Shown: piece by piece, positions 43,558 to 53,956 of the stretch | Layout of the letters: each line of letters opens with the position of its first letter | Position numbering within the stretch: the stretch's first letter is position 1 | DNA from: Rheinheimera maricola | Lineage (GTDB): Bacteria > Pseudomonadota > Gammaproteobacteria > Enterobacterales > Alteromonadaceae | Reading direction: 5' to 3' | DNA length: 64,000 bases | Assembly (NCBI RefSeq): GCF_016918075.2 | Contig: NZ_JAERPS020000001.1 | Coordinates: 310,001-374,000 of the forward strand | Position numbers and translations under genes: made by a program | The notes under the pieces: model-generated | The model's database searches: none | The model's input: only the letters and a program-made list of their open reading frames with translations | Told to the model about the DNA's origin: nothing

Positions 43558-44352
43558 ATGACAATACAGCTAAACCGCAGTTCGTGGCAGGTTACACTGG
43601 ATGTGTGGCGTGCCATGTTTCTGCGCGAAATTGTTTCGCGTATTTCGGCTGACCGCTTCGGCTGGGTCTGGTTAATACTCGAGCCAATACTCCACATCGT
43701 GTTGTTTGTGGCTATTCGCATGTTGATGGGCCGGGTGAAGTTTATTCCCGGCGCCGAGTTTGTGCCGTGGTTTGTTATCGGTATGATGGGCTTTTTCCTG
43801 TTTCGCCAGGGTATAACCCGCTCTATGGGCGCCATTAATGGCAATAAAGCCTTGTTTGCCTACCGTCAGGTGCAACCGCTAGATGCTGTACTGGTACGCT
43901 GCTTCATAGAGGGCATTTTAAAAACTCTGGTGCTGCTAATCATTATTGCCGGCGCAACGCTGCTGGAATACCACATCATCCCGCACAATATGTTAGGTGC
44001 GATGGCGATGTGGGCGTTTATTTGGTTGCTGGGCACCAGCGTTGGCGTGGTACTGTCGGTAGTTAACACCGTTTTGCCGGAAACAGAAAAAGTCATGGGC
44101 CTGATTATGCTGCCGTTGTATTTCTTGTCCGGCGTGATGATACCGCTGCAGTTTCTGCCACACGCCTTGCACCCGTATTTATTGCTTAACCCGGTAGTGC
44201 ACGGCATTGAGTCGCTGCGCATGCAGTTTTTTCCGCACTATCACACCATTAACGGCATCGATTTAATGTATATGGCGTATTGGGCGCTGGGCGCACTGTT
44301 TCTTGGTTTAGCATTGCATGTTCGTTATCGGATCAGGTTAATTGCCAAATGA
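43558..44352 (+). CDS. kpsM: KpsM-type ABC-2 permease of capsule export
   Basis: Inner-membrane half of the capsule ABC transporter. 264 residues with six hydrophobic spans and an N-terminal amphipathic stretch (VWRAMFLREIVSRISADRFG) leading into LGWVWLILEPILHI-like sequence typical of KpsM/CtrC. The C-terminal SGVMIPLQFLPHALHPYLLL and NPVVHGIESLRMQFFP are family blocks. Its TGA overlaps the kpsT ATG. Confidence 0.92.
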   Translation: MTIQLNRSSWQVTLDVWRAMFLREIVSRISADRFGWVWLILEPILHIVLFVAIRMLMGRVKFIPGAEFVPWFVIGMMGFFLFRQGITRSMGAINGNKALFAYRQVQPLDAVLVRCFIEGILKTLVLLIIIAGATLLEYHIIPHNMLGAMAMWAFIWLLGTSVGVVLSVVNTVLPETEKVMGLIMLPLYFLSGVMIPLQFLPHALHPYLLLNPVVHGIESLRMQFFPHYHTINGIDLMYMAYWALGALFLGLALHVRYRIRLIAK

Positions 44353-45011
44353 TCGAAGTCGCTAATATTTATAAACGCTATCACGGCCTGCATGGCGGTG
44401 ACTGGGTACTGCAAGATGTCAGTTTTACCATTCCCGCCGCGATAAGCGTTGGCGTAGTGGGGCGCAATGGCGCCGGTAAGTCTACCTTGCTGCGAATGCT
44501 GGCAGGCATGGACAGCCCGGATAAAGGCACTATTGCGCGTAAATGCCGGGTGTCCTGGCCAATTGGTTTGGGCGGCGGTTTTCAAAGCAATATGACCGGC
44601 CGGCAGAATGTAAAATTTGTTGCCCGAGTTAACGGTGGCGAAGCCGACATGGCACGCATTATCGATTTTGTGCAAGACTTTGCCGAAATTGGCCCGGCGT
44701 TTGAACAGCCACTGGCCACCTATTCCAGCGGTATGAAAAGCCGCTTAGCTTTTGGTTTGTCACTGGCGTTTGATTTTGACGTGTACTTGTCTGACGAAGC
44801 CACCAGTGTTGGCGATGCGGCATTTCGTGACAAAGCCACCGAAGCTTTTCGCGCCCGGGTTGGCAAAAGCAGCATCGTTATGGTGTCGCACAGCACCGGT
44901 ATTTTACAAGATTTATGTCAGGCCGGCCTGTGGCTACATCAGGGCCGTGCTTACTGGTTTGATCAATTAGACGACGCCATTACGGCGTACCATAAGAGTA
45001 TTGGTAAATGA
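44349..45011 (+). CDS. kpsT: KpsT-type ATP-binding subunit of capsule export
   Basis: ATPase of the capsule ABC transporter. 220 residues from the ATG at 44349 (overlapping the kpsM stop), the usual KpsT length. Walker A VGRNGAGKSTLLRML, then RVSWPIGLGGGFQSNMTGRQ typical of KpsT/CtrD, signature YSSGMKSRLAFGLSLA, Walker B VYLSDEATSVGD, and the H-loop VMVSHST. The frame extends upstream to 44280 inside kpsM, which is not a credible start. Confidence 0.94.
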   Translation: MIEVANIYKRYHGLHGGDWVLQDVSFTIPAAISVGVVGRNGAGKSTLLRMLAGMDSPDKGTIARKCRVSWPIGLGGGFQSNMTGRQNVKFVARVNGGEADMARIIDFVQDFAEIGPAFEQPLATYSSGMKSRLAFGLSLAFDFDVYLSDEATSVGDAAFRDKATEAFRARVGKSSIVMVSHSTGILQDLCQAGLWLHQGRAYWFDQLDDAITAYHKSIGK

Positions 45012-46090
45012 GAGAAAAACTTACAGCAAAAGCACATTGGCTGGCAGCTGGTATTGCCTGTATCTGCGCCGTGTTTTACTGGTCGGTTCTAGCCACCGAT
45101 CGCTATATCTCGGAAACCAATATCGTGTTGGAATCACCCGAGCTGGCCCCCAGCTCGTTTAATTTTACCTCGCTATTGTCCGGCACCGGTGGTTCAGCCG
45201 ATCTGTTATTGCTAAAAGACCACTTGTTATCGGTAGATATGTTGAAAAAAATCGATGCCAGCTTGCAGCTGCGACAGCACTACAGCAGCAGCGATATTGA
45301 TTGGCTCAGCCGGTTAGATGCCGATGCGGCTATTGAACATTTTCATGAATATTATCAAAAACGCATTCATGTGGTATTTGACGATTATGCCGGCTTGCTA
45401 CGCATTCGCGTTGCTGCTTACTCGCCGGAACAAGCCAAAGCAATTGCCGATGCGCTGTTACAAGAAGGCGAAGCCCACATGAACGACATGGGCCGGCGTT
45501 TGGCTGAAGAGCAGGTACGCTTTATTGAAGGCCAGGTGGCGATATTAAACCAGCGCCTGGAGCAAGCCCGTGAAGAGCTCCTGTCTTACCAAAACCAATA
45601 TGGTTTGGTATCACCCACCGCTGCGGTTGAAAGTATCGCCGCTATTGTTGCCCGGCTTGAAAGCCAGCTGGCACTTACGGAAGCCCAGCGTAAGGCGGCA
45701 ATGAGTTATCAAAGTGCTGTTTCGCCAGAGTTAAAACGTTTAAATGCGGAAATAGACGCCTTAAAACAACAAATCGCTCTAGAGCAAAATCGCTTAGCAG
45801 CAGGTGATGGCCAGTCGCTAAACCGGGTGTCAGCAGAATATGAAACTATCGCCTTAAGAGCTAAATTTGCGCTTGAGTTATATTCCAATACCCTAATTGC
45901 TTTAGAAAACACCCGTATTGAAGCCTCGCGTAAATTAAAGCAAGTGTCGGTATTGCAGTATCCAACCCTGCCAGAATACGCGGTAGAACCCAAGCGTATG
46001 AAAAACAGCATCGTTTTTATTGTAATGACGCTGTTGTTAGCCGGTATTGTTCATTTGTTGCTATTGATCATTCGGGATCATCGTGACTAA
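45008..46090 (+). CDS. kpsE: KpsE/CtrB-type capsule export co-polymerase-like protein
   Basis: Membrane-fusion-like periplasmic adaptor between KpsMT and the outer-membrane exporter. 360 residues with spans at the N-terminus (about 11-30) and C-terminus (about 333-354), a long coiled coil between residues 165 and 275 (VRFIEGQVAILNQRLEQARE), and the membrane-proximal Pro motif YPTLPEYAVEPKRMKN. It overlaps kpsT by 4 bases and the next gene by 8. Confidence 0.88.
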   Translation: MREKLTAKAHWLAAGIACICAVFYWSVLATDRYISETNIVLESPELAPSSFNFTSLLSGTGGSADLLLLKDHLLSVDMLKKIDASLQLRQHYSSSDIDWLSRLDADAAIEHFHEYYQKRIHVVFDDYAGLLRIRVAAYSPEQAKAIADALLQEGEAHMNDMGRRLAEEQVRFIEGQVAILNQRLEQAREELLSYQNQYGLVSPTAAVESIAAIVARLESQLALTEAQRKAAMSYQSAVSPELKRLNAEIDALKQQIALEQNRLAAGDGQSLNRVSAEYETIALRAKFALELYSNTLIALENTRIEASRKLKQVSVLQYPTLPEYAVEPKRMKNSIVFIVMTLLLAGIVHLLLLIIRDHRD

Positions 46091-47861
46091 GCAAGGTGCT
46101 GGCGCTGGCGAAACGCCGTTTCATATTAGTTTGCCGAAAACCCTACTTAGCTATCGCACCAGTAAAGGTGCGGTGGCCGTGTTGCAGCACCAGTTAACCG
46201 CCGAGCTGCGCACAGCGCTATACCAGCCCATTAATAACCAGCATCAACAGCAGGCACGCGAGCTTATCCAATTGTGGCAAGATTGCCAAATTTCAGCCAT
46301 GCCGGGCCACCCTGCTATCAGCCAGCTAGTTGACAGCCAGGCGGCATTTTCATTGATCTTGCTGCATCAGCAGCGCGAAAGCGAACTGCACCAGCTTATC
46401 CCGCTGGCCATAGGCCAAAATGCTGGCAACTGGGACGAACAGTTAGCCAAGTTCAGTAAAACGCTGGTGGTGTACAGCAACAAGGTGATAAGCCCATTAT
46501 TACAATTTCGGGTTAGGCGTAAATGGCCACTGCTACAAATAAGCTTTATTAGTGGTGGCCATCCGGCTGGGTTATTTCAGCAGGCGCATAGCATTATTAG
46601 TGACGGCGGCTGGTATACCTTAGAAGCAATACTGGCCGGGCGTAATGTGCAGCAAAGCCATAGTTCAGTGTTTACCGCCTTGTGTAACAGCAGCGGCGAC
46701 GAGCGCCAGCTACTACTGCAGCGCTTGGTGCACCAGCTTTTCCAGTTACACAGCAATATTATGTTACCGCACAGTCCCGGGGCTACCTTATCCGAGCTGT
46801 TTCACTGGTTAAGCTTTCAGCAACAGCAATTAAGTAAAATACCCTCAACGTTATATGTACACCGCATGGCCAGATTATGGCGACCGGTAATGCGCCGTTT
46901 TGCACCCTATAGCACGTTAAAGTTTGTACGCCACGGCCGCCAAGTGCCCGCCGGGGCAAGCCTGCTGTTATGGGGCCGGCGCGAGTGCGATACGGCGTTG
47001 GCCGCTGGCGTTAGTGTGCTGCGGGTAGAAGACGGTTTTGTGCGTTCGGTTGGACTGGGGGCGCAGTTTGTGCCGCCGGTATCCTGGGTGTTTGATGACC
47101 TTGGCATTTACTTTGACAGCCAAACTGAAAGTGCACTAGAGCGTGTGTGTAATCAGGTTGTGTTCAGCCAGGCCATGCTACAACGCGCAACAGCACTGCA
47201 GCAGCAAATAGTTAGCGCACACATTACCAAGTACAATACCGGTACTGGCCAGTGGTTGCGCCCAGCGGGTCGCACAGTAGTGCTAGTGCCCGGCCAGGTA
47301 GAGACCGACGCCTCTATTCGCTATGGTGCTGCCGAGATTAGGCAAAACCTGGCGCTGTTAAAAGCCGTGCGGCTACAGCGGCCCGACGCTTACCTGGTAT
47401 ACAAACCGCATCCCGATGTGGTGGCTAAAGCCCGGGCCAGTGGTGAGGGGGAGCACAGTGCAGCAGAATATTGCGATGAAGTGATTACTGACATCGGTAT
47501 GGCGCAGTTACTTACACAGGTAGATGAGGTGCACGTACTTACCTCGTTAACCGGCTTTGAAGCTTTGCTGCGCGCTATACCGGTATATTGTTATGGTCGG
47601 CCATTTTATGCCGGTTGGGGCTTAACGGTAGATCAGGTGCCGCAGTTGCGACGCCAGCGTAGCCTGACGTTGCCACAACTGGTAGCGGCGACGTTAATCA
47701 TGTATCCAACCTATGTTTCGGTAAAATATGGTTGTTATACTACAGCAGAAAATAGCCTGAACGAGCTGGCCGCTATGCGCAGCCAGCAGCAATTCAGCCT
47801 GGCAGGTGCCGGCCGACGCGCATTGCGTGTATTAGTAAATTTGTTGGTTAAACCCGCTTGA
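46083..47861 (+). CDS. KpsC-like capsule glycosyltransferase with an extra N-terminal domain
   Basis: 592 residues from a GTG. The C-terminal half (about 280-575) is one KpsC-type beta-Kdo transferase module: LLLWGRRECDTALAAGV, RVEDGFVRSVGLG, VPGQVETDASIRYGA, YKPHPDVVAKAR, LTSLTGFEALL, YGRPFYAGWGLT and a following RRQRSLTL. E. coli KpsC has two such modules; here the first 270 residues are different and unrecognised (FISGGHPAGLFQQAHSIISD). KpsC builds the Kdo linker on lipid for ABC-exported capsules. No KpsS, KpsF or KpsU is in the window. Confidence 0.82.
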   Translation: MTKQGAGAGETPFHISLPKTLLSYRTSKGAVAVLQHQLTAELRTALYQPINNQHQQQARELIQLWQDCQISAMPGHPAISQLVDSQAAFSLILLHQQRESELHQLIPLAIGQNAGNWDEQLAKFSKTLVVYSNKVISPLLQFRVRRKWPLLQISFISGGHPAGLFQQAHSIISDGGWYTLEAILAGRNVQQSHSSVFTALCNSSGDERQLLLQRLVHQLFQLHSNIMLPHSPGATLSELFHWLSFQQQQLSKIPSTLYVHRMARLWRPVMRRFAPYSTLKFVRHGRQVPAGASLLLWGRRECDTALAAGVSVLRVEDGFVRSVGLGAQFVPPVSWVFDDLGIYFDSQTESALERVCNQVVFSQAMLQRATALQQQIVSAHITKYNTGTGQWLRPAGRTVVLVPGQVETDASIRYGAAEIRQNLALLKAVRLQRPDAYLVYKPHPDVVAKARASGEGEHSAAEYCDEVITDIGMAQLLTQVDEVHVLTSLTGFEALLRAIPVYCYGRPFYAGWGLTVDQVPQLRRQRSLTLPQLVAATLIMYPTYVSVKYGCYTTAENSLNELAAMRSQQQFSLAGAGRRALRVLVNLLVKPA

Positions 47862-49021
47862 GTAAAGGACGCCGCTTGCAGCATATAGCATTGGTTGGTA
47901 CTACGGCAGATGCGAAACTGGGGTTTCGCGCCGAACTGATAAAAGATCTGGTTGCCCAGGGGCACAAGGTGTTTGCTTTTGCCGGTGATTACACCGACAA
48001 AACCCGTGCTGCTATTAGCGCATTGGGTGCGCAGCCTGTGTCCTATTCGGTTAGTCGGTTTGGTATCAACCCAATTCAAGACTGCTACACCCTGTTGCAG
48101 CTAGTGCGGCTGTTTAAACAGCATCGTATTGATATGAGTTTCTGTTACTTTGCCAAGCCGGTTATTTTTGGCAGCCTGGCGGCAAAGCTGGCTGGTGTGC
48201 CGTACCGTGTGGCTAAAATAGAAGGTCTGGGACGCATTTTTACTGTACCTGCCAGTGGTGACACTCTTAGAGCACGAATATTACGCTGGGTGCAAACGCA
48301 GCTATACCGTTTAGCGCTACCTGCTTGTCATACGGTGTTTGTACTTAATCCCGACGATGAACAAGATTTAATCACCGCCAATAACATTAAGGTTAAACGC
48401 TGTATTAATCTAGGTGGCATAGGCATTAATCTTGAACAATATCAGCCATTTACTGCGTCCGGCAAAATTAAGTTTATTTTTGTCGGCCGGCTATTGCCAG
48501 AAAAAGGTATTGGATACTTTATTCAGGCGGCAACATTGTTGCGCCAGCAAGGTGCGCCTGCCGAGTTTGTTGTATTAGGTGAGCCAGATAACTCGCCCGG
48601 CGCTATTAACCGCGCCCAGTTACAAAAGCTGGTAGAGCAGGGCATTATCTATTACCCCGGCCGGGTAGGTAATGTGTCCGAGTATTTACGCCAGTCCCAT
48701 GTGTTTGTACTGCCGTCGTATTATCGCGAAGGCGTACCACGTAGCACCCAGGAGGCTATGGCTGCAGGCCTGGCCATTATTACCACCAATGTGCCGGGTT
48801 GTCGTGAAACTGTAAGCCATAAAGACAATGGTTTGTTAGTACCACCGCACGACGTTGCTGCCTTGGTCGCTGCAATGCAGCAACTTATCCAGCAACCCGG
48901 TTTAGCTGAGCAAATGGGCCAGCGCAGCCGGACCATGGCGGAGAAAAAGTACGACGTGCGCAAAATAAACCACACCATATTGCAAGCGTTGTCACTGCAT
49001 ACGAAGCAAAAGCATGAATAA
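47858..49021 (+). CDS. family-4 glycosyltransferase
   Basis: 387 residues from a TTG overlapping the preceding stop (TTGA). GT-B fold: N-terminal [20 protein letters not shown], the acceptor-domain [11 protein letters not shown], and C-terminal [38 protein letters not shown] with the E-x7-E pattern. It resembles transferases acting on undecaprenyl-diphosphate-HexNAc (PglA or WcaO-like families), but donor and acceptor are not certain. It overlaps rmlB by 8 bases. Confidence 0.86.
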   Translation: MSKGRRLQHIALVGTTADAKLGFRAELIKDLVAQGHKVFAFAGDYTDKTRAAISALGAQPVSYSVSRFGINPIQDCYTLLQLVRLFKQHRIDMSFCYFAKPVIFGSLAAKLAGVPYRVAKIEGLGRIFTVPASGDTLRARILRWVQTQLYRLALPACHTVFVLNPDDEQDLITANNIKVKRCINLGGIGINLEQYQPFTASGKIKFIFVGRLLPEKGIGYFIQAATLLRQQGAPAEFVVLGEPDNSPGAINRAQLQKLVEQGIIYYPGRVGNVSEYLRQSHVFVLPSYYREGVPRSTQEAMAAGLAIITTNVPGCRETVSHKDNGLLVPPHDVAALVAAMQQLIQQPGLAEQMGQRSRTMAEKKYDVRKINHTILQALSLHTKQKHE

Positions 49022-50072
49022 AACCTTTTTAGTCACCGGTGGCGCCGGCTTTATTGGCTCTGCTGTGGTACGGCATTTAATTAACGACACACCGCATAAG
49101 GTGGTTAATGTCGACAAGTTAACTTATGCCGGTAACTTAGCGTCGTTGCGCTGCATTGCGCAGTCGCCCCGTCACCATTTTGCCCAAGTGGATATCTGCG
49201 ATGCGGCTGCTTTGGCGGCGCTGTTTGCCCAATATCAACCCGATGTCGTCATGCACCTGGCAGCAGAAAGCCACGTCGACCGCTCGATTGACGGCCCCGG
49301 CGAGTTTATTCAAACCAATATCGTTGGCACCTATACCTTGCTCGAAGCCGCCCGGAGTTATTGGAGCACGCTAAGTGCAGAAAAAAAAGCCGGCTTTCGT
49401 TTTCATCATATTTCTACTGACGAAGTGTACGGTGACTTACACGGCAGCGCTGACTTATTTACCGAAACCACGCCGTATGCGCCCAGTAGTCCGTATTCTG
49501 CCAGCAAGGCCGGTTCAGACCATTTAGTGCGGGCCTGGCTGCGCACCTTCGGCCTGCCCACGCTGGTAACAAATTGCTCGAATAACTATGGCCCTTATCA
49601 TTTTCCGGAAAAACTTATCCCGCTAATGATTTTAAATGCTTTGGCCGGCAAATCCTTGCCGGTGTACGGCGATGGCAAACAAATTCGCGACTGGCTGTAT
49701 GTCGAAGACCACGCCAGAGCGCTGGTAACAGTAGCCACGCAGGGTATTGTCGGTGAAACCTACAATATTGGCGGCCATAACGAAATGCAAAATATCGATG
49801 TAGTGCACACCTTGTGTAACTTGCTGGAACAACTTGCACCCAACAAGCCGGCTGGCATAACTAACTACAGCGAGTTAATTACCTATGTCACCGACCGGCC
49901 TGGCCATGATGTGCGCTATGCCATCGACGCCGGTAAAATTCAGCGCGAGCTGGGGTGGGTGCCACAAGAAACCTTTGAAAGTGGTCTGAAAAAAACCGTG
50001 CAATGGTATTTGGCTAATCCAAGCTGGTGGCAAGCCATTTTAGATGGTAGCTATCAGCAGCTAAGCCGCTAA
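49014..50072 (+). CDS. rmlB: RmlB, dTDP-glucose 4,6-dehydratase
   Basis: Second step of dTDP-rhamnose synthesis and source of dTDP-4-keto-6-deoxyglucose for amino sugars. 352 residues: [41 protein letters not shown] with catalytic Asp-Glu, [12 protein letters not shown] (YxxxK) and [15 protein letters not shown], all diagnostic for RmlB. Confidence 0.96.
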   Translation: MNKTFLVTGGAGFIGSAVVRHLINDTPHKVVNVDKLTYAGNLASLRCIAQSPRHHFAQVDICDAAALAALFAQYQPDVVMHLAAESHVDRSIDGPGEFIQTNIVGTYTLLEAARSYWSTLSAEKKAGFRFHHISTDEVYGDLHGSADLFTETTPYAPSSPYSASKAGSDHLVRAWLRTFGLPTLVTNCSNNYGPYHFPEKLIPLMILNALAGKSLPVYGDGKQIRDWLYVEDHARALVTVATQGIVGETYNIGGHNEMQNIDVVHTLCNLLEQLAPNKPAGITNYSELITYVTDRPGHDVRYAIDAGKIQRELGWVPQETFESGLKKTVQWYLANPSWWQAILDGSYQQLSR

Positions 50073-50098
50073 GCAGTTAACAGGCAAAAGGACAGGTG

Positions 50099-51013
50099 AT
50101 GCGCAATATTGTATTACTGGCACCATTGGGCCAGGTTGGCTTTGAACTGCTACGCAGCTTAGCGCCACTGGGCACGGTTTTTACCTTAAGCCGCAGTGAC
50201 ATTGATTTTGCCGACACCGCCGCTACCGCAACCAAGGTGGCGGCATTAAAGCCAGATCTTATTGTTAATGCGGCGGCCTGGACGGCGGTCGATAAAGCCG
50301 AGACCGAGCGCGACGCCGCTTTTTTAATTAATGCAGCCCTACCCGCCGCTTTGGCCAGTGTGGCACAGCAGCATAACGCCTGGTTGGTGCATTATTCTAC
50401 CGACTATGTCTACCCGGGCAATGGCGATAAGCCATGGCAAGAAACCGACACCACAGGTCCATTGTCCGTCTATGGCCAAAGCAAGCTGGCTGGCGACGAG
50501 GCAATTATTGCCAGGTGTCCGCGGCATATTATTTTTCGTACCAGCTGGGTGTACGCAGCCCGCGGTACTAATTTTATGCGCACCATGCTAAAGCTGGCAC
50601 AAAGCCGCGAAGCGCTGAATGTGGTAGCAGACCAAATGGGCGCCCCGACGCCGGCGCGGTTAATTGCTCAGGTTAGCGCACTGGCACTGCAGCAGCTGCT
50701 AACGCAAGACACAGCGAACACCAGCCGCTACGCCGGTGTGTATCATTTGGCAGCGCGCGGTTATTGCAGTTGGTACGATTTTGCCGCTGAAATCTTCAGC
50801 CTTGCCCGCGCAAACGGGCTGGCGTTAGCACTAAATCCAGAGCAATTTAAGCCCATAACTACGCCAGAGTATCCAACGCCAGCAACACGACCGGCTAACT
50901 CCAGGCTTGATGTCACTAAATTAGAACGCCAGTTCGCTCTGCAGCTGCCAGACTGGCGCAGCCAGTTGAAACTTGTACTGTCGGAGTGGCAGATCTTGGC
51001 TAACGGAGAGTAA
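50099..51013 (+). CDS. rmlD: RmlD, dTDP-4-dehydrorhamnose reductase
   Basis: Last step of dTDP-L-rhamnose synthesis. 304 residues from the ATG at 50099 after an AAAAGGA site. Motifs: [46 protein letters not shown] (YxxxK) and [13 protein letters not shown]. Follows rmlB by 26 bases and is followed directly by the acyltransferase gene. Confidence 0.95.
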   Translation: MRNIVLLAPLGQVGFELLRSLAPLGTVFTLSRSDIDFADTAATATKVAALKPDLIVNAAAWTAVDKAETERDAAFLINAALPAALASVAQQHNAWLVHYSTDYVYPGNGDKPWQETDTTGPLSVYGQSKLAGDEAIIARCPRHIIFRTSWVYAARGTNFMRTMLKLAQSREALNVVADQMGAPTPARLIAQVSALALQQLLTQDTANTSRYAGVYHLAARGYCSWYDFAAEIFSLARANGLALALNPEQFKPITTPEYPTPATRPANSRLDVTKLERQFALQLPDWRSQLKLVLSEWQILANGE

Positions 51014-51014
51014 A

Positions 51015-51716
51015 ATGAGCGAGCTATTTAGCCTTCAGCCTGATATTTGTTCGCAATCATTGTTAGGCGAAGGAAGCCAATGCTACCGTGGCAGCAAGTT
51101 ACTTGTATCAGACCTGCAGCAAAATTGTGTAGTGGGCGATTTTAGCCGGGTTTATCATTCAAGCCTTGCTACCATGGTGCGATTAGACAGAAATAATCTT
51201 ATCTACCATAGTCAGATCGGCAGGCTCACCTACACAGGTATGAATACAGTAATAATGCATGCGCAAATTGGGCAATTTTGTGCGTTGTCCTGGGGCGTAA
51301 CGGTTGGCCCTGGTGAGCACGACTACAGTAAAGTGACAACGCATGATTTTCTATATAATCCGTTTTACGGCCTAATGCCCGAATATGAACAAATACCTTA
51401 CAATCGGTTCGAGCGCCCATGCACAATAGGCAATGATGTTTGGCTGGGCGCTAATGTGACTGTGCTAAGAGGCTGCAATATTGGTAACGGCGCAGTAATA
51501 GGCGCAAATGCGACCGTCACTACAGACATTCCGCCGTACGCTATTGCAGTAGGTAGCCCTGCAAAGGTTATCCGTTATCGCTTTGATACCGACAGCATAG
51601 CGCGATTGCAGGCACTTAACTGGTGGGATCTGCCGTTATCAGATATTCGTGCCCACTATCAGATATTTAAAGATGGCAATATTAAGCAGGTATTGTCAGT
51701 GTTGGAGACTTTGTAA
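51015..51716 (+). CDS. CatB-related hexapeptide-repeat acyltransferase
   Basis: 233 residues from the ATG at 51015 (GGAGAG upstream). Left-handed beta-helix of hexapeptide repeats ([60 protein letters not shown]) with the active-site region [15 protein letters not shown] and the C-terminal [13 protein letters not shown], typical of xenobiotic/sugar O- or N-acetyltransferases. Between rmlD and an ATP-grasp gene, it probably acylates the amino sugar made by the nearby aminotransferase. It ends on the base where the next gene starts. Confidence 0.86.
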   Translation: MSELFSLQPDICSQSLLGEGSQCYRGSKLLVSDLQQNCVVGDFSRVYHSSLATMVRLDRNNLIYHSQIGRLTYTGMNTVIMHAQIGQFCALSWGVTVGPGEHDYSKVTTHDFLYNPFYGLMPEYEQIPYNRFERPCTIGNDVWLGANVTVLRGCNIGNGAVIGANATVTTDIPPYAIAVGSPAKVIRYRFDTDSIARLQALNWWDLPLSDIRAHYQIFKDGNIKQVLSVLETL

Positions 51717-52726
51717 TGCATTTACTATTAACATCAGTTGGACGGCGCAGTTATTTAGTAGATTATTTTCGCCAAACCTTTAATCCGCAGCGACTGATCC
51801 ATGTCTGCAACTCTGAAACAACGCCAGCTTTTGAACATGCAGATGGCCATTTTATTGCGCCGCTCATTTATGATTCAAGTTACACCGATGCACTGATAAC
51901 CTATTGCAAACACCATAATATTAGTTATGTACTGTCATTGTTTGATATTGATTTACTAATCTTGTCGCAACAGCAGCAGCGTTTTACGGATGCGGGTATT
52001 ACGCTAATTCTTGCACCGGCGCACAGTGTTGAAAAATGCAACGATAAATGGGCTACGCATCAGTTGTTGCAACAGTTGGGCATTGGCTCGCCTTATACCG
52101 TACTTAGCTTGGAGCAGGCAAAACAAGCCATTGTGCAGAACGAGCTGCAGTATCCGCTAATAATAAAACCACGTTGGGGCATGGCTTCCATTGGAGTGTA
52201 TATTGCCGACAATGAAGCCGAGTTGCAGGTGTTTTATGATAAGTGCAACAAAGACATTGCCGCCACGCATTTAAAATACGAAAGTGAACGCACTATGGAT
52301 GCCGCAGTGCTAATTCAGCAGAAACTGCAAGGGCAAGAATACGGCATTGACGTTGTTAACAGTTTGTCGCAACAATATCTGGGCTGTGTGGCTAAACAAA
52401 AAGTGCGCATGCGGGCTGGCGAGACAGATTTGGGGCTTACGGCAGATCCGCAACCTTTCGCTGAACTTGCCCGCAGTTTATCAGCAGTAATTGCTCACAA
52501 GGGTATCTTGTCGGTAGATTGCTTTACCTGTGAAGATGGTCTTTACGTTACAGAATTGAATTGTCGTATTTCCGGCCACTACCCGGTAAGCCATTTAGCC
52601 GGGTTCGACTATCCGGCTTTACTAAAACAAGATATTGAAACCAATGGTAAGCAATTATCAGCTGTTAGCTATGATATTGGATGTTATGTGTTTAAAGAAC
52701 TTGTACCAGTGCGGGTAAAGGCATAA
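51716..52726 (+). CDS. ATP-grasp ligase of unknown substrate
   Basis: 336 residues. An N-terminal Rossmann-like preATP-grasp domain (LLTSVGRRSYLVDYFRQTF) is followed by an ATP-grasp fold: NDKWATHQLLQQLGI, YPLIIKPRWGMASIGVYI, IQQKLQGQEYGIDVV and the metal-binding TELNCRISGHYPVS. It resembles the carbamoyl-phosphate-synthase-like ATP-grasp group that forms amide or peptide bonds. In this operon it could attach an amino acid to an amino sugar. That substrate is inference. Confidence 0.82.
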   Translation: MHLLLTSVGRRSYLVDYFRQTFNPQRLIHVCNSETTPAFEHADGHFIAPLIYDSSYTDALITYCKHHNISYVLSLFDIDLLILSQQQQRFTDAGITLILAPAHSVEKCNDKWATHQLLQQLGIGSPYTVLSLEQAKQAIVQNELQYPLIIKPRWGMASIGVYIADNEAELQVFYDKCNKDIAATHLKYESERTMDAAVLIQQKLQGQEYGIDVVNSLSQQYLGCVAKQKVRMRAGETDLGLTADPQPFAELARSLSAVIAHKGILSVDCFTCEDGLYVTELNCRISGHYPVSHLAGFDYPALLKQDIETNGKQLSAVSYDIGCYVFKELVPVRVKA

Positions 52727-52756
52727 CGTACATACAATTAAAGGTAATTTAGTCGC

Positions 52757-53878
52757 ATGATAGCTTTTGATACCCCCATCTTGGTAACCCGGCCTATTTT
52801 CCCGGATATAAATGGCTACAAAAAGCAGCTGGATGCTATTTGGGAAAGCCAATGGCTATCTAATAATGGACCCAAACATAAAGCACTGGAAGCGCAACTA
52901 CAGCGCTTTATCAATGCGCCAAATTTATCGTTGTTTAATAATGGTACCGTGGCCTTACAAACGGCTATTCAAAGCTTGAGATTACAAGGTGAGGTTATTA
53001 CAACACCTTTTAGTTTTCCTGCTACTACGCATGTTTTAACTTGGAACGGCATTCAGCCAGTATTCTGCGACATTCACCCGCAAACCTTAACTCTTGATCC
53101 GGCTAAAATTGAAAGTTTGATTACGGCAAAAACGTCGGCCATTTTAGGTGTGCATGTTTACGGCATACCTTGTCATGTGCAAGAAATAGAAGAGGTAGCG
53201 AGCCGACATGGCCTGCGGGTCGTATACGACGCCGCACATGCTTTCACCACCAAAGTAAATGGCTTAGAAATAGCACAATATGGCGACATTTCCATGTTTA
53301 GCTTTCATCCAACCAAGCTGTTCCATACGGGTGAGGGCGGTGCACTGGTCTACAACGACAGTAACCTGAAAGAACGTATAGATTACTTAAAGAACTTTGG
53401 TATAAAAAACGAAAACGAAGTAATTTTACCCGGCATTAATGGCAAAATGAGTGAGCTTCAAGCCGCAATGGGTTTAGAAGTATTACCGTTGGTTGAACAA
53501 GAAAAGTATAAACGCAGCAAAATAAGAGAAGTATATACCCGCTTTCTGAGCCAGGTGCCTGGCATAACTGTGTTAGCTGTAGAGGATAATGCCAGCCAAA
53601 GTGAGCAGTATTTTTGTATCAGAATTGATGCAAAAGCATTTGGCTTGTCTCGCAACGACGTATACGAAAAACTCAAAACGTTTAATGTGTTTTCGCGGAA
53701 ATATTTTTACCCACTTATTAGTAATTATCCTTGTTACAGTAATATTGCTTCTGCTAACCCAGCTTATCTCCCTGTGGCGTCACAGGCAGAACATGAAGTT
53801 TTGTGTTTGCCGTTTTATGGCGCCTTGCCGCTGGAATATGTAGAGCGAATTTGTAAAATAATCCTGTCGTTCAGATAG
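52757..53878 (+). CDS. VioA-like dTDP-4-amino-4,6-dideoxyglucose aminotransferase (DegT/DnrJ/EryC1/StrS family)
   Basis: PLP-dependent sugar aminotransferase of 373 residues. LSNNGPKHKALEAQLQRF, FNNGTVALQTAIQSL, VITTPFSFPATTHVLTWNG, YDAAHAF and the PLP lysine in SFHPTKLFHTGEGGAL, then LKNFGIKNENEV and GINGKMSELQAAMGL. The whole run follows E. coli VioA, which converts dTDP-4-keto-6-deoxyglucose (the RmlB product) to dTDP-Qui4N. A 4-amino-galactose (FdtB/WecE-like) product is the alternative. Confidence 0.85.
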   Translation: MIAFDTPILVTRPIFPDINGYKKQLDAIWESQWLSNNGPKHKALEAQLQRFINAPNLSLFNNGTVALQTAIQSLRLQGEVITTPFSFPATTHVLTWNGIQPVFCDIHPQTLTLDPAKIESLITAKTSAILGVHVYGIPCHVQEIEEVASRHGLRVVYDAAHAFTTKVNGLEIAQYGDISMFSFHPTKLFHTGEGGALVYNDSNLKERIDYLKNFGIKNENEVILPGINGKMSELQAAMGLEVLPLVEQEKYKRSKIREVYTRFLSQVPGITVLAVEDNASQSEQYFCIRIDAKAFGLSRNDVYEKLKTFNVFSRKYFYPLISNYPCYSNIASANPAYLPVASQAEHEVLCLPFYGALPLEYVERICKIILSFR

Positions 53879-53956
53879 CACGCATCATTGCTGCTGTTTT
53901 GGTGTAATGCAATTTGCCCAAAGGCGCCAAGAACAGTAAACTATGCCGCTTTGGCT

